From the NCBI GenBank assembly GCA_022842905.1, contig JALHOS010000016.1:1-39990 (forward strand): a stretch of DNA of 39,990 nucleotides, written 5' to 3'. The position numbers and the translations under genes were made by a program. This document shows positions 1 through 7,716 of this stretch, piece after piece. Origin of the DNA: Myxococcaceae bacterium. Its GTDB lineage: Bacteria > Myxococcota > Myxococcia > Myxococcales > Myxococcaceae. Position 1 is the first letter of the stretch, and the number at the start of each line of letters is the position of its first letter. The notes beneath the pieces were generated by a model. The model was not told where the DNA came from. It did not search any database and saw nothing but the letters and a program-made list of their open reading frames with translations.

Positions 1-12
1 CTCTTCCGATCT
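1..12. other. Illumina adapter remnant
   Basis: The first twelve bases, CTCTTCCGATCT, are identical to the 3' end of the Illumina TruSeq adapter. They sit exactly at the sequence end and are followed directly by coding sequence. This is best read as untrimmed adapter at a contig end, not genomic DNA. Confidence 0.85.
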
Positions 13-226
13 GCGTGGGAGGACTATTGGATCACCTTCCGCGCGAGCCGGAACCTGGCGGAGGGGCAGGGGCTGGTGTTCAATCCCGGCGATCGGCTGC
101 ACACCTTCACCTCGCCGCTGGGGGTGCTGTTGCCGGCGCTGGCCTTCCTGCTGACGGGAAACGGCTCCGACCAGGCCGCGCTGTGGATTTTCCGGGTGAT
201 GAGTGCGCTGGCGCTGGGGGGCGCGG
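13..226 (+). pseudogene. Fragment of a membrane glycosyltransferase-like protein (GT39/ArnT-like)
   Basis: The forward frame from base 13 reads without a start codon through EDYWITFRASRNLAEGQG, then VFNPGDRLHTFTSP, then a hydrophobic Leu/Ala-rich stretch. The pattern D-x-x-I-T-F-R-x-x-x-N-L-x-x-G-x-G-x-V-F-N-P-G-x-x-x-x-x-x-T-S-P is typical of the first periplasmic loop and second membrane helix of bacterial PMT/ArnT-like (GT39-type) membrane glycosyltransferases and related uncharacterised proteins. These transfer sugars from polyprenyl carriers at the membrane. Only about 70 residues remain. The frame loses this character near base 226, where the other strand becomes coding, so the fragment is probably an artefact of a chimeric contig end rather than a true broken gene. 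The family assignment is by motif only. Confidence 0.5.
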
Positions 227-616
227 AGCCGCGGCGAGCTTGGCGACGGCGGCTTCGTCCGCGCTGAGCGCCTGGCTGAGCGAGGCGAGCTGCGCCTTCC
301 ACCCGGCGATGGACTGCTTGAGCGTCACCGACGCGCTCCGCCTCGCCTGAATGGCGGCCTGCCGTGCCTGCCGCGCGGGGACGAGGAGCTGGCCCGTGCC
401 GATCGTCGGCGCGTGGGCCGAAGCCACCCGTTGGGCGAGGGCCGCGTCCTTCGCTCCGCTCGCCTGCGCCTGCGCGACCGCCTGGTTGAGGGCGGCGAGC
501 CGCCGGCTCGCCTCGGTCGCTGCAACCTCGAGCCGCGTCACCTCCGTCGCAAGGGCAGCCTCTTCTTGCGACAACTCCTGCTCCGCGCGGCCCAACTGAA
601 TGTCCTGATCTTCCAT
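227..616 (-). CDS. Coiled-coil protein of unknown function, 3' end lost at a junction
   Basis: The ATG is at 616-614. The product starts MEDQDIQLGRAEQELSQEEA and continues as a charged Ala/Glu/Gln/Arg-rich heptad pattern typical of a long coiled coil, with no signal peptide, membrane helix or catalytic motif that I recognise. The natural sequence seems to run to about base 227. The frame stays open to base 107, but the last part is Pro/Ser-rich and antisense to the glycosyltransferase-like fragment, so I treat it as spurious. It lies 66 bases downstream of the TusA-like gene on the same strand and could be cotranscribed. Its function is unknown. Confidence 0.55.
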
Positions 617-682
617 GTCGGACGCGCATGCTACGCGCCGCGCCGCGCACCGTCCGCTTTTTTCCCGAGGAACGTCGCCAGC

Positions 683-934
683 TTACAGCCCCCCACCCCG
701 CCGAAGGACAGCGCGGAGCGGCGGATCGTCGCAGGCCAGCAGCAGGTGCCCGGTGGACTCGACGAAGGCCTTGAGATCGACCAGCGCCGCCGGGTCGTCC
801 GCCCACAGTTCCACCAGTCGGTGCGCGCGGAGCGCCAGCGCAAGCTCGACGATCGGCAGCGGGCAGGCCTTTCCCCGCGCGTCGACGAGGACGGCTGAAA
901 CTTCCAGGCGGGCCAGGGCATGAAGGCTTCGCAT
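683..934 (-). CDS. TusA/SirA-like sulfur-carrier protein
   Basis: This 83-residue product is the usual length for TusA. After a short leader it has LVDARGKACPLPIVELALAL, which carries the family signature C-P-x-P with the sulfur-carrying cysteine at residue 24. The remainder, including LVELWADDPAALVDLKAF and a final TGHLLLACDD, fits the beta-alpha-beta-alpha-beta-beta fold in which the last strands follow an acidic DDP turn. TusA-like proteins pass persulfide sulfur in tRNA thiolation, molybdenum-cofactor or other sulfur relays; which applies here is not visible. The ATG at 934 gives a normal length. The frame is open further to a TTG at 979, but that would enter the promoter of the divergent triple-DsbA gene. 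Confidence 0.75.
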   Translation of the reverse strand: MRSLHALARLEVSAVLVDARGKACPLPIVELALALRAHRLVELWADDPAALVDLKAFVESTGHLLLACDDPPLRAVLRRGGGL

Positions 935-1008
935 TGCGCGGTCTTCTGCGCGTTTGCTATGCACGCGCGCCTTTTTCAATTCCTCTTCAAGGAGCAGCGA
1001 ACACCTTT

Positions 1009-2964
1009 ATGAAACCCTCAGTCATCGTCGCACTCTTGGTCGGCGGCATCGTCGGCTTCGCCGCCGGAAAGATGTTCACCAACAACCAGGCCGCGCCGTC
1101 GGGCGGCTCGCCGGTCGCCGCGGCGCCCTCACCTTCCCCGAAGGGCAACGCCCCGGCGCCGAGCGCGGACGCGCCGGTGAAGGTCCCGCTCGACGAGTCG
1201 CCGATCACCGGCAACGAGAACGCGCTGGTCACGATCGTCGAGTTCTCGGACTACCAGTGCCCGTTCTGCAGCCGCGCGCACAACACGATGAAGCAGGTCC
1301 AGGACAACTACGGCGACAAGGTCCGCATCGTCATGAAGCAGAACCCGCTGAGCTTCCACCCGCGGGCCAAGCCGGCCGCGCTGGCGGCGCTCGCGGCGGG
1401 CGAGCAGGGCAAGTACTGGCAGATGCACGACAAGATGTTCGCCAACCAGCAGCAGCTGGAGGACGCGAACCTCGAGCAGTACGCCAAGGACATCGGCCTG
1501 AACGTCGAGAAGTGGAAGGCCGACATGAGCAGCGGCAAGTACGACGGCCAGATCCAGAAGGAGCAGGGCCTGGCGCAGTCGATCGGCGCGACGGGCACGC
1601 CGGCCTTCTTCATCAACGGCCGGAAGATCTCCGGCGCGCAGCCGTACGACACGTTCAAGGGCGTGATCGACGCGGAGCTCGCCAAGGCGCAGGAGATGGT
1701 GAAGAGCGGCGTCGCGGCGAAGGACGTGTACGCGCGCATCATGGAGAAGGCTTCGGCCGCGCCTCCCCCGCCGCCCGCGCCGCCTGCGCCGGCCGCTCCT
1801 CCCCCGCCGTCGGTGCGGAAGATCGACGTGCCGGCCGACTCGCCGGTCAAGGGCCCCAAGACGGCCAAGGTGACGATCGTCGCCTGGTCCGACTTCCAGT
1901 GCCCGTTCTGCAGCCGCGTGGTGCCGACGCTCAAGCAGATCGAAGACACCTACGGGAAGGACGTGCGCGTGGTGTTCCGCCACCAGCCGCTGCCGTTCCA
2001 CAACAACGCGAAGATCGCCGCCGAGGCGTCCATGGCCGCGAACGAGCAGGGCAAGTTCTGGCCCATGCACGACAAGCTCTTCGCCAACCAGCAGGCGCTC
2101 GATCGCGCGTCGATCGAGAAGTACGCGGGCGAGCTGGGTCTGGACCTGGGCAAGTTCAAGGCGGCGCTGGACAACGGCAAGTTCGCCAAGAAGGTCGACG
2201 AAGACTCCGCGCAGGGCATGGCGGTCGGCGCCAACGGCACCCCGACCTTCTTCATCAACGGGCGTGAGTTCGTCGGCGCGCAGCCCTTCGAAGCCTTCAA
2301 GGGGATGATCGACGAGGAGATCAAGAAGGCGGACGCGATGCTGGCCAAGGGCGTCAAGCCGGACAACCTCTACGCCGAGCTGATGAAGGAAGCGGCCAAC
2401 GCCCCGGCCCCGCAGGCGGCCCCCGAGCCGGCCCCGGTGGTGGTCAAGGACATCAACCTGGAAGGCGCCCCGGCGAAGGGCCCGAAGAACGCCCCGGTCA
2501 CGATCGTCGCGTTCTCGGACTTCCAGTGCCCGTTCTGCAGCCGCGTCGTCCCGACCCTCAAGGAGATCGAGAAGCAGTACGAGGGCAAGGTGAAGGTGGT
2601 CTTCAAGCACCAGCCGCTGCCGTTCCACAACAACGCCAAGCCGGCGGCCATGGCGTCGATGGCGGCCAACGAGCAGGGCAAGTTCTGGGAGTACCACGAC
2701 AAGCTGTTCGCCAATCAGGGCTCGCTCGATCGCGACGCGCTCGATCGCTACGCCAGCGAGCTGGGCCTGGACATGGGCAAGTTCAAGGCGGCGCTCGATT
2801 CGAACAAGTACGACGCGTACGTCACCGCGGACAGCAACGAAGGCATGAAGATCGGCGCCAACGGGACGCCGACCTTCTTCATCAACGGCCGCCAGGTCGT
2901 CGGTGCACAGCCGATCGACGCGTTCAAGAACGTGATCGACGACGAGCTGAAGAAGAAGAAGTGA
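1009..2964 (+). CDS. Membrane-anchored protein with three tandem DsbA/thioredoxin-like domains
   Basis: The product has 651 residues. The N-terminus MKPSVIVALLVGGIVGFAAG is a single membrane anchor or uncleaved signal, followed by an Ala/Pro/Ser-rich linker, so the domains should lie in the periplasm. Three DsbA-type (Thioredoxin_4/DSBA-like) units follow, each with a C-P-F-C active site (Cys84/87, Cys298/301, Cys507/510) and the matching cis-proline in G-T-P-x-F-F-I-N-G-R (about Pro198, Pro412, Pro621). A proline-rich linker separates units 1 and 2 and an Ala/Pro linker separates units 2 and 3. Units 2 and 3 are much closer to each other than to unit 1, implying a recent internal duplication. 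DsbA-family proteins oxidise or isomerise secreted-protein disulfides, or reduce them. The direction cannot be told from sequence. I chose ATG 1009 because AAGGAG lies upstream and the hydrophobic anchor starts there; a TTG at 934 is less likely. Confidence 0.9.
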   Translation: MKPSVIVALLVGGIVGFAAGKMFTNNQAAPSGGSPVAAAPSPSPKGNAPAPSADAPVKVPLDESPITGNENALVTIVEFSDYQCPFCSRAHNTMKQVQDNYGDKVRIVMKQNPLSFHPRAKPAALAALAAGEQGKYWQMHDKMFANQQQLEDANLEQYAKDIGLNVEKWKADMSSGKYDGQIQKEQGLAQSIGATGTPAFFINGRKISGAQPYDTFKGVIDAELAKAQEMVKSGVAAKDVYARIMEKASAAPPPPPAPPAPAAPPPPSVRKIDVPADSPVKGPKTAKVTIVAWSDFQCPFCSRVVPTLKQIEDTYGKDVRVVFRHQPLPFHNNAKIAAEASMAANEQGKFWPMHDKLFANQQALDRASIEKYAGELGLDLGKFKAALDNGKFAKKVDEDSAQGMAVGANGTPTFFINGREFVGAQPFEAFKGMIDEEIKKADAMLAKGVKPDNLYAELMKEAANAPAPQAAPEPAPVVVKDINLEGAPAKGPKNAPVTIVAFSDFQCPFCSRVVPTLKEIEKQYEGKVKVVFKHQPLPFHNNAKPAAMASMAANEQGKFWEYHDKLFANQGSLDRDALDRYASELGLDMGKFKAALDSNKYDAYVTADSNEGMKIGANGTPTFFINGRQVVGAQPIDAFKNVIDDELKKKK

Positions 2965-3024
2965 GTCGGCGGTAGGAATCCGACTGGGCCCTGCTCACGC
3001 GGGGCCGCTGTCGGGCGCACCACA

Positions 3025-3071
3025 AAGGCCGTCGTTCCGTCGAGGAAAGCTCGAACAGGAACGGCGGCCTT
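3025..3071. terminator. Bidirectional hairpin terminator between convergent genes
   Basis: A 14-base arm AAGGCCGTCGTTCC (3025-3038) pairs with GGAACGGCGGCCTT (3058-3071) with a single G-U pair. The 19-base loop holds a second small hairpin, TCGAG/CTCGA. It lies between the stop of the triple-DsbA gene and the stop of the convergent acetyltransferase gene, as expected for a terminator shared by both. Only short T runs flank it (TT on one side, TTTG on the other strand). Confidence 0.75.
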
Positions 3072-3078
3072 CGTGTGT

Positions 3079-3546
3079 CTAGAGCTTCTTGGTCATCTCG
3101 AGGTGCGGCATGCCGGCCTCCTCGAAGACGCTGCCGTGCGCCGCGTAGCCGTGGCGCTTGTAGAACTCCATGGCCGACAGCTGCGCGTGGAGCATGATCC
3201 CGTCGTAGCGGCGCTGCCGGGCTTCGGTCTCGAGCGCGTCGAGGAGCCGGCTGCCGACGCCGTGCTTGCGCTCCGACTGGAGCACCGCCATGCGGCCGAT
3301 GCGGCCCCACTGGCCCGCGCTGCCGTCCGGAGGCTGCCCCAGCTCGACCAGGCGCCCGGTGCCGACGGCGTGGCCCCCGCGCATCGCCAGCACGTGGAAC
3401 GCCTTGGCGTCTTCTTCGTCGCGCTCGAGCCCTTCGGGCACGCTCTGCTCTTCGATGAAGACGATCTCCCGGATCGCGAGGGCCTGAAACAGCTGGCCGT
3501 CGCCCTTCACCGGGAGCACCCTGACCTCTTCGGAGTTCGCCGCCAT
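3079..3546 (-). CDS. GNAT-family N-acetyltransferase
   Basis: This is a 155-residue protein of the ElaA/GNAT type. It reads IREIVFIEEQSVPEGLERDE near the N-terminus, a common opening of this subgroup. The acetyl-CoA-binding region follows as GRIGRMAVLQSERKHGVGSR, matching the V-x-x-x-x-R-x-x-G-x-G/A motif, and then LLDALETEA and AMEFYKRHGYAAHGSVFEEA, the terminal F-Y-x-x-x-G-F/Y motif. It would transfer an acetyl group from acetyl-CoA to an amine; the substrate is not predictable. The ATG at 3546 gives a normal GNAT start. The frame is open to 3897, but that extension would overlap the MFS gene. The gene is divergent from the MFS transporter with only 28 bases between the starts. Confidence 0.85.
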   Translation of the reverse strand: MAANSEEVRVLPVKGDGQLFQALAIREIVFIEEQSVPEGLERDEEDAKAFHVLAMRGGHAVGTGRLVELGQPPDGSAGQWGRIGRMAVLQSERKHGVGSRLLDALETEARQRRYDGIMLHAQLSAMEFYKRHGYAAHGSVFEEAGMPHLEMTKKL

Positions 3547-3574
3547 CGCGCGGGCCCTGATAGAGCAAAACCCA

Positions 3575-4762
3575 ATGACTGGCCAGCAGGCAGGACAGCT
3601 GCGCACGCTCGGTGGCGCGTACTTCCTGCTCTTCCTGGCGGTCGGGGTCACGCTGCCGTTCCTGCCCGCGTTTCTCCACGGGCTGGGCCTGACGCCCACG
3701 CAGGTCGGCTGGCTGCTGGCGGTGAACCCCACCTTCACGCTCTTCGCGCCGCCGTGGTGGGGAGCGCTCGCGGATCGCTGGGGGCGCCCGGGGCTGGTGT
3801 CCGCCGTGCTGTTCGGCGGGGCTTCCGTCGGCTGGGCGCTGCTCGCGTTCGCCAGCACCGTGTGGAGCGCCGCGGCGGCGCTCGCCGTCATCGCCACGTT
3901 CTCGACGCCGCTGACCTCGGTGCTCGACTCGGTGACGCTGCGCGCGCTCGGGGGCGACGCGGCCGGCTACCCCCGCGTGCGATCGTTGGGCTCGTTGGCG
4001 TTCGTGCTCTCGAGCGTCGGCTTCGGGGTGCTCGCCACCGGCGTCGATCGCTCGGTCGCGCTCTGGCCGGCGCTCTGCCAGGCCGCGGCGGCGCTGTGGT
4101 GTGGGCTGACGCTGGCGCGAAACGAGCCGCGCGGGACCACGTCCGGGAACGTCTCCGGGACCGACTGGGGCGAGCTGCTGCGCGCGCCGGGCCTCGTCTG
4201 GCTGCTGGCGGCGACCGCGCTGCATTGGATCGCCTGCGCGCCGTACCACGGGACCTTGGCGCTGCACGTCCAGGCGCTGGGGCTCGACACCGTCCTCGTC
4301 AGCGCCGCGGTGAGCGTGGGGGTGCTGGCGGAGCTGGCGATCTTCCTGACGTGGACGAAGTGGGCCTCGCGCTTCCGCACGTCCAGCCTGCTGCTCGTGT
4401 CCTTCGGCGCGAGCGCGGTGCGCTGGGGGTTGATGGGGCTGAGCAGCCACCCGGCGGTCTTGGTCGGCAGCTCGGTGCTCCACGGGCTGACGTTCGGCGT
4501 CTTCTACGGCGCGGCGGTCGCGGAGGTCGGCGCCCGGAGCCCACCGACACGCCGCGCTTCAGCCCAGGCCCTGCTCGCCGCGGCCACCTTCGGCGTGGGC
4601 GGAATCGTGGGCTTCTCTGCGTCGGGCTGGGCGTACCAGCGGCTGGGCGGCAGCACGCTTTTCCTGGTCGCCGCGGCGCTCGAGGCCCTGCCCTTCGCGG
4701 TCGCCTTCGTAGGCCTGAGGCGCCGGCCTGCGCCGCCCGCGCACCCTGCCGTGCTCACTTGA
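3575..4762 (+). CDS. MFS transporter (PF12832-like, LacY/nucleoside-symporter type)
   Basis: This 395-residue polytopic membrane protein has about twelve hydrophobic segments. The first, YFLLFLAVGVTLPFLPAFLH, is followed by GLTPTQVGWLLAV and the cytoplasmic loop GALADRWGRPG, which is the MFS signature G-x-L-a-D-r-x-G-R between helices 2 and 3. The opening and the WW-GALADRW motif resemble the MFS_1_like group (PF12832), which includes HsrA, YcaD and phenylpropionate or nucleoside permease-like members. The substrate cannot be read from sequence. It starts 28 bases from the divergent GNAT gene, so regulation may be shared. The gene ends just before a secreted-protein gene on the same strand, and those two may be cotranscribed. 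Confidence 0.85.
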   Translation: MTGQQAGQLRTLGGAYFLLFLAVGVTLPFLPAFLHGLGLTPTQVGWLLAVNPTFTLFAPPWWGALADRWGRPGLVSAVLFGGASVGWALLAFASTVWSAAAALAVIATFSTPLTSVLDSVTLRALGGDAAGYPRVRSLGSLAFVLSSVGFGVLATGVDRSVALWPALCQAAAALWCGLTLARNEPRGTTSGNVSGTDWGELLRAPGLVWLLAATALHWIACAPYHGTLALHVQALGLDTVLVSAAVSVGVLAELAIFLTWTKWASRFRTSSLLLVSFGASAVRWGLMGLSSHPAVLVGSSVLHGLTFGVFYGAAVAEVGARSPPTRRASAQALLAAATFGVGGIVGFSASGWAYQRLGGSTLFLVAAALEALPFAVAFVGLRRRPAPPAHPAVLT

Positions 4763-4812
4763 CGAGAATACAGGACATGGAGCCTCCGTCTCGCGTAGGA
4801 CCTGACCTCGCC

Positions 4813-5898
4813 ATGAGCCGCCGCGCCCTCCCCTGCATCACGGTCGCCCTCGCCCTGCTGGGGTCCTTCCCCGCCGCCGCGCAGCTCGCGGTGCCCGACG
4901 ACATGGATCTCTTCGGCACCGGCAAGGTGTCGCAATTCAAAGAAGAGACCATGGACCGCCGCTTCAAGAAGTCGCGGCTGGGGAAGATGTTGGACACCGG
5001 CTCGGACGATCCGAACTGCGTGGAGCTGCTCGGCGCGCTGTTCACGTCGCTCGCCGAGATCTCGCCCATGCTCCACAAGCGCGACGACAACTTCGTGCTC
5101 GATCCCATCCTCCAGGACGCGCTGGCGAACCAGGCGTCGACGCCGATCTTCCCGGCGCTGGGGTACTTCACCGCCATGGTGCGCCGCGTGCGCATCGAGA
5201 ACCGCCTGCCGGACTCGTGGTTCGAGACGGCCAAGCGCATCAACAGCACGGTGAAGATCATCGACCTGGCCAAGCTCAAGCTGATGACGGACGGCGTGTC
5301 GCTGGTCGACTCGGCGTACTTCAGCATTCCGGTCCTCAAGCAGCGGTACTTCACCGAAGTGAAGGCGTCGAACTCGGCCGTCACGACGGACGTCGCCGGA
5401 GCCTTCCGTGACAAGTACCTCGATCGCGACGTGGCCTGGGGCGGCGCGATCCTGATCGATCTGGGGTCGAACGCCCCGCAGAAGGGCAAGCAGGGCAAAG
5501 GTCGGCAGAAGCTGCGGCCGATCACCCCCGGCGACATGTCGGAGCTGATCGCGGTGCTGGAGTGGATTCCGCCGGACCCGCGCAAGACCTCGCTCGATCT
5601 GGTCGGCGCGATCAAGGAGCGCCCGCCGCCGGTGCGCATCTACGCGAAGCTCGCGCCCAAGCAGTACATCGACCTCGAGAAGATCCCCCGCGGCGGCCGG
5701 CTCATGGTCCGCGGGCGCTTCTGGGAGATGAACCAGACCGTCACCGAGGTGGAGGTGCGCGACGCCCTCCTCTTCCACGATCGCGACTTCGGGGCCGGCG
5801 TCATCCTCGCGCTGCCGGAGCACGTGCAGCAGTGCAGCGCGGCGATCAACGAGCTGACGGGGCTGGCCCCCAAGCAGCCCGGCGGCTTCGCCCACTGA
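4813..5898 (+). CDS. Secreted protein of unknown function
   Basis: The product has 361 residues with a clear signal peptide: MSRRALPCITVALALLGSFP followed by AAAQLAVPDD, with cleavage likely after AAA or AQ. The mature part has LFGTGKVSQFKEETMDRRFK, then DDPNCVELLGALFTSLAEIS with an isolated Cys, and a Lys-rich patch near SNAPQKGKQGKGRQK. The C-terminus, PPVRIYAKLAPKQYIDLEKI through GRLMVRGRFWEMNQTVTEVE, looks like a small beta-barrel (OB-like) domain by its strand pattern. I do not recognise the family. The ATG at 4777 is also in frame but would add 12 polar residues ahead of the signal, so I prefer 4813. It lies 50 bases after the MFS gene on the same strand. Confidence 0.75.
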   Translation: MSRRALPCITVALALLGSFPAAAQLAVPDDMDLFGTGKVSQFKEETMDRRFKKSRLGKMLDTGSDDPNCVELLGALFTSLAEISPMLHKRDDNFVLDPILQDALANQASTPIFPALGYFTAMVRRVRIENRLPDSWFETAKRINSTVKIIDLAKLKLMTDGVSLVDSAYFSIPVLKQRYFTEVKASNSAVTTDVAGAFRDKYLDRDVAWGGAILIDLGSNAPQKGKQGKGRQKLRPITPGDMSELIAVLEWIPPDPRKTSLDLVGAIKERPPPVRIYAKLAPKQYIDLEKIPRGGRLMVRGRFWEMNQTVTEVEVRDALLFHDRDFGAGVILALPEHVQQCSAAINELTGLAPKQPGGFAH

Positions 5899-5991
5899 CT
5901 TGGGGTGGGTGCCGGTCTGCGCGCACCGCCAGAAAACTGGTTGGGTCCGTTCCGCCCGAGGCAGCGGCGCCTCACGACCCGGTGAGGGCCT

Positions 5992-6010
5992 GAAATTCGC
6001 TCGTAATTTC
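5992..6010 (+). promoter_or_regulatory. AT-rich inverted repeat upstream of the FliK-like gene
   Basis: GAAATT (5992-5997) and AATTTC (6005-6010) form a six-base perfect inverted repeat around a seven-base spacer, about 42 bases ahead of the next start codon. It is conspicuously AT-rich in this G+C-rich DNA and could be an operator or promoter element. There is no independent support. Confidence 0.25.
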
Positions 6011-6051
6011 GAACGCTTGGGCCTGGCCCAGCCACTGCACTGCGCCGGGTC

Positions 6052-6771
6052 ATGTCACGAGCCCACGCACTGACCCAGCTGCCCCCTCCGCTGCCGAAGG
6101 CCCGTCCTGCGGGCGCGTCCTTCGCGAGCACGCTCAAGCAGGTGGTGGCCCCGACGGTGGGCGCGCAGCCCAGCAAGCCGCGGCTGAGCGCGGTCGCGGT
6201 CGTGTCGAGCGCCCCCACGGCGCACGGTGCGGGAACGGTCGCGGTGGCCCGAGGTCGGGTGGACGCGGAGGCGAGCCGGCTGAGCGCGACGCGAACGGCG
6301 CACCAGGCTACGGCGCAGGGCCTCGTGCAGGCCCGCCAGACGCACGACGCCGCGGCCAACGTGCAGGTCGACGAGCGCTCGGTCGAGCTGCTGGTGGCCG
6401 AGCTCGATCGCTGCCTGGGGCCAGCCGCCGCCGAGAAGCCCAGCCAGCTGCCGTTCGCCGTCGTGACGCCGCCTCCCGCGCAGGCACCCGTCGTCGAAGC
6501 GCCGCGCGAGCCGCCGACCCCGATTCGGGCGCTCCAGGCGATCGCCCTGGTCGAGCGCATCGAGCTGTTCATGAAGGAGCAGCGACCCGCCTTGGCCCTC
6601 ACCCTCAACAACGCCCTGGCGGCGACGGTGGAGCTCGAGAAGCTGGGCCCCGGCACGGTGGCGGTGACGATCAAGGGCAAGCTCGGCCCGCCCACCCCGG
6701 AAATGGTGTCGCGGCTGCGCGACGAGCTGCGCGAGCGCGGGCTCAAGCTCGGTGCGCTGTCGATCGGGTAA
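6052..6771 (+). CDS. Protein with a FliK/SctP-like C-terminal region
   Basis: The product has 239 residues. The first two thirds are low-complexity Pro/Ala/Val/Thr/Gln-rich sequence with no hydrophobic signal. The last 70 residues form a compact domain: IELFMKEQRPALALTLNN, then ATVELEKLGPGTVAVTIKGK, then PEMVSRLRDELRERGLKLGA. The order (a beta strand with L-G-x-x-x-V-x-I, then a helix with R-L-R-D-E-L-x-x-x-G, then L-G-x-L-x-I) mirrors the C-terminal domain of FliK, which sets flagellar hook length, and of SctP, which sets type III secretion needle length. No secretion-apparatus genes are visible nearby, so the link is structural inference only. An unrelated adapter-type protein remains possible. 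The ATG at 6052 has only a weak ribosome-binding site. Confidence 0.55.
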   Translation: MSRAHALTQLPPPLPKARPAGASFASTLKQVVAPTVGAQPSKPRLSAVAVVSSAPTAHGAGTVAVARGRVDAEASRLSATRTAHQATAQGLVQARQTHDAAANVQVDERSVELLVAELDRCLGPAAAEKPSQLPFAVVTPPPAQAPVVEAPREPPTPIRALQAIALVERIELFMKEQRPALALTLNNALAATVELEKLGPGTVAVTIKGKLGPPTPEMVSRLRDELRERGLKLGALSIG

Positions 6772-6798
6772 GGCCTCGCACCGAGACTTGAGCCGGCG

Positions 6799-7716
6799 TC
6801 ACACCTTCAACCGAATCGCCGACGGCAGCACACGGATCGTCGCCGGCAGCTTGCCGGGTTGCTCTCCGTCGCAGTCGATCAACACTTCTTCGTCGCTGGT
6901 CGCCGTCAGCTCCTTGCAGCGGAACGTGCGCGTCCCCGGGCGCTCGACGTGGCGACCGTTGTACAGGCTGGCCGACTTGAAGACGAAGTCGCTCAGGCCG
7001 TAGCCGGACCACACGGTGACGTCGAACACGCCGTCGGACACGTCGGCCTCGGGGGTCACCTTCATCCCTCCGCCGAAGTACTTCCCGTTCCCCACGGCGA
7101 GCGTGGTGATGAAGAAGTCCTGCGCGGGGCCGCCGTCGAAGGCGACCTTGACCCGCTGATCGGAATACCGGGAGAGCGCGCGGAGCGAGGCGAGCGCGAA
7201 GGACACCTTGCCGCCCAGCGCCTTGGTGGCGCGGTTGGCTTCTTGGTCCACCACGCCGGACACGCCGAAGCTGCACACGTTGGCGAAGTAGCGCAGGCCC
7301 CGCTCACCCTTGGGGCCGGTGAACTCGAGCTGGCCGACGTCGAAGGGCCGGGTGTCCTCCGTGCGCAGCCGCAGCACGGCGCGTTCGAAGTCCGTGTCCC
7401 AGTCGAAGGTGCGCCGGAAGTCGCCGCCGGTGCCGCGCGGGAGCACGCCCAGCGCCGCAGCGGGATTCAGCGCACGGCCGTCGTCGAAGAAGCCGTTGAC
7501 GACTTCGTTGATCGTCCCGTCGCCGCCCACCGCGACGACACACTGGTAGCCCGAGCGCAGCGCCGTGCGGGTGATGCGCGTGGCGTCCAGCGGCTGCTTG
7601 GTGAACTCGACGCCGTAGTCCTGCAGCGAGCGGGCGATCACCGCCGCCAGCTCTGCCCAGCGCTTGCCCGTGGCGCCGTTCGCGCTCTTGGGGTTGACGA
7701 CGAAGAAGGTCTTCAC
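6799..7716 (-). CDS. Diacylglycerol/lipid kinase (YegS/DgkB-like)
   Basis: This 305-residue protein belongs to the diacylglycerol-kinase catalytic family. It starts VKTFFVVNPKSANGATGKRW, the N-P-x-S-G/N-x-G-x-x nucleotide-binding opening, followed by YQCVVAVGGDGTINEVVNGF with the catalytic GGDGT at residues 64-68, and then LGVLPRGTGGDFRRTF, equivalent to the P-L-G-T-x-N-D-F motif but with Gly in place of Asn. The second half has SFGVSGVVDQEANRATKALG and VGNGKYFGGGMKVTPEADVS, typical of the lipid-binding domain. It should phosphorylate a lipid such as diacylglycerol using ATP. The GTG start overlaps the stop codon of the upstream PEGA lipoprotein gene (GTGA), implying translational coupling. 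Confidence 0.9.
   Translation of the reverse strand: MKTFFVVNPKSANGATGKRWAELAAVIARSLQDYGVEFTKQPLDATRITRTALRSGYQCVVAVGGDGTINEVVNGFFDDGRALNPAAALGVLPRGTGGDFRRTFDWDTDFERAVLRLRTEDTRPFDVGQLEFTGPKGERGLRYFANVCSFGVSGVVDQEANRATKALGGKVSFALASLRALSRYSDQRVKVAFDGGPAQDFFITTLAVGNGKYFGGGMKVTPEADVSDGVFDVTVWSGYGLSDFVFKSASLYNGRHVERPGTRTFRCKELTATSDEEVLIDCDGEQPGKLPATIRVLPSAIRLKV

Noticed and set aside
1129-2697. Minus-strand open frame (522 codons) across the triple-DsbA gene
   Set aside because: It is a shadow of the repeated coding units; its apparent internal repeats merely mirror the three DsbA domains.
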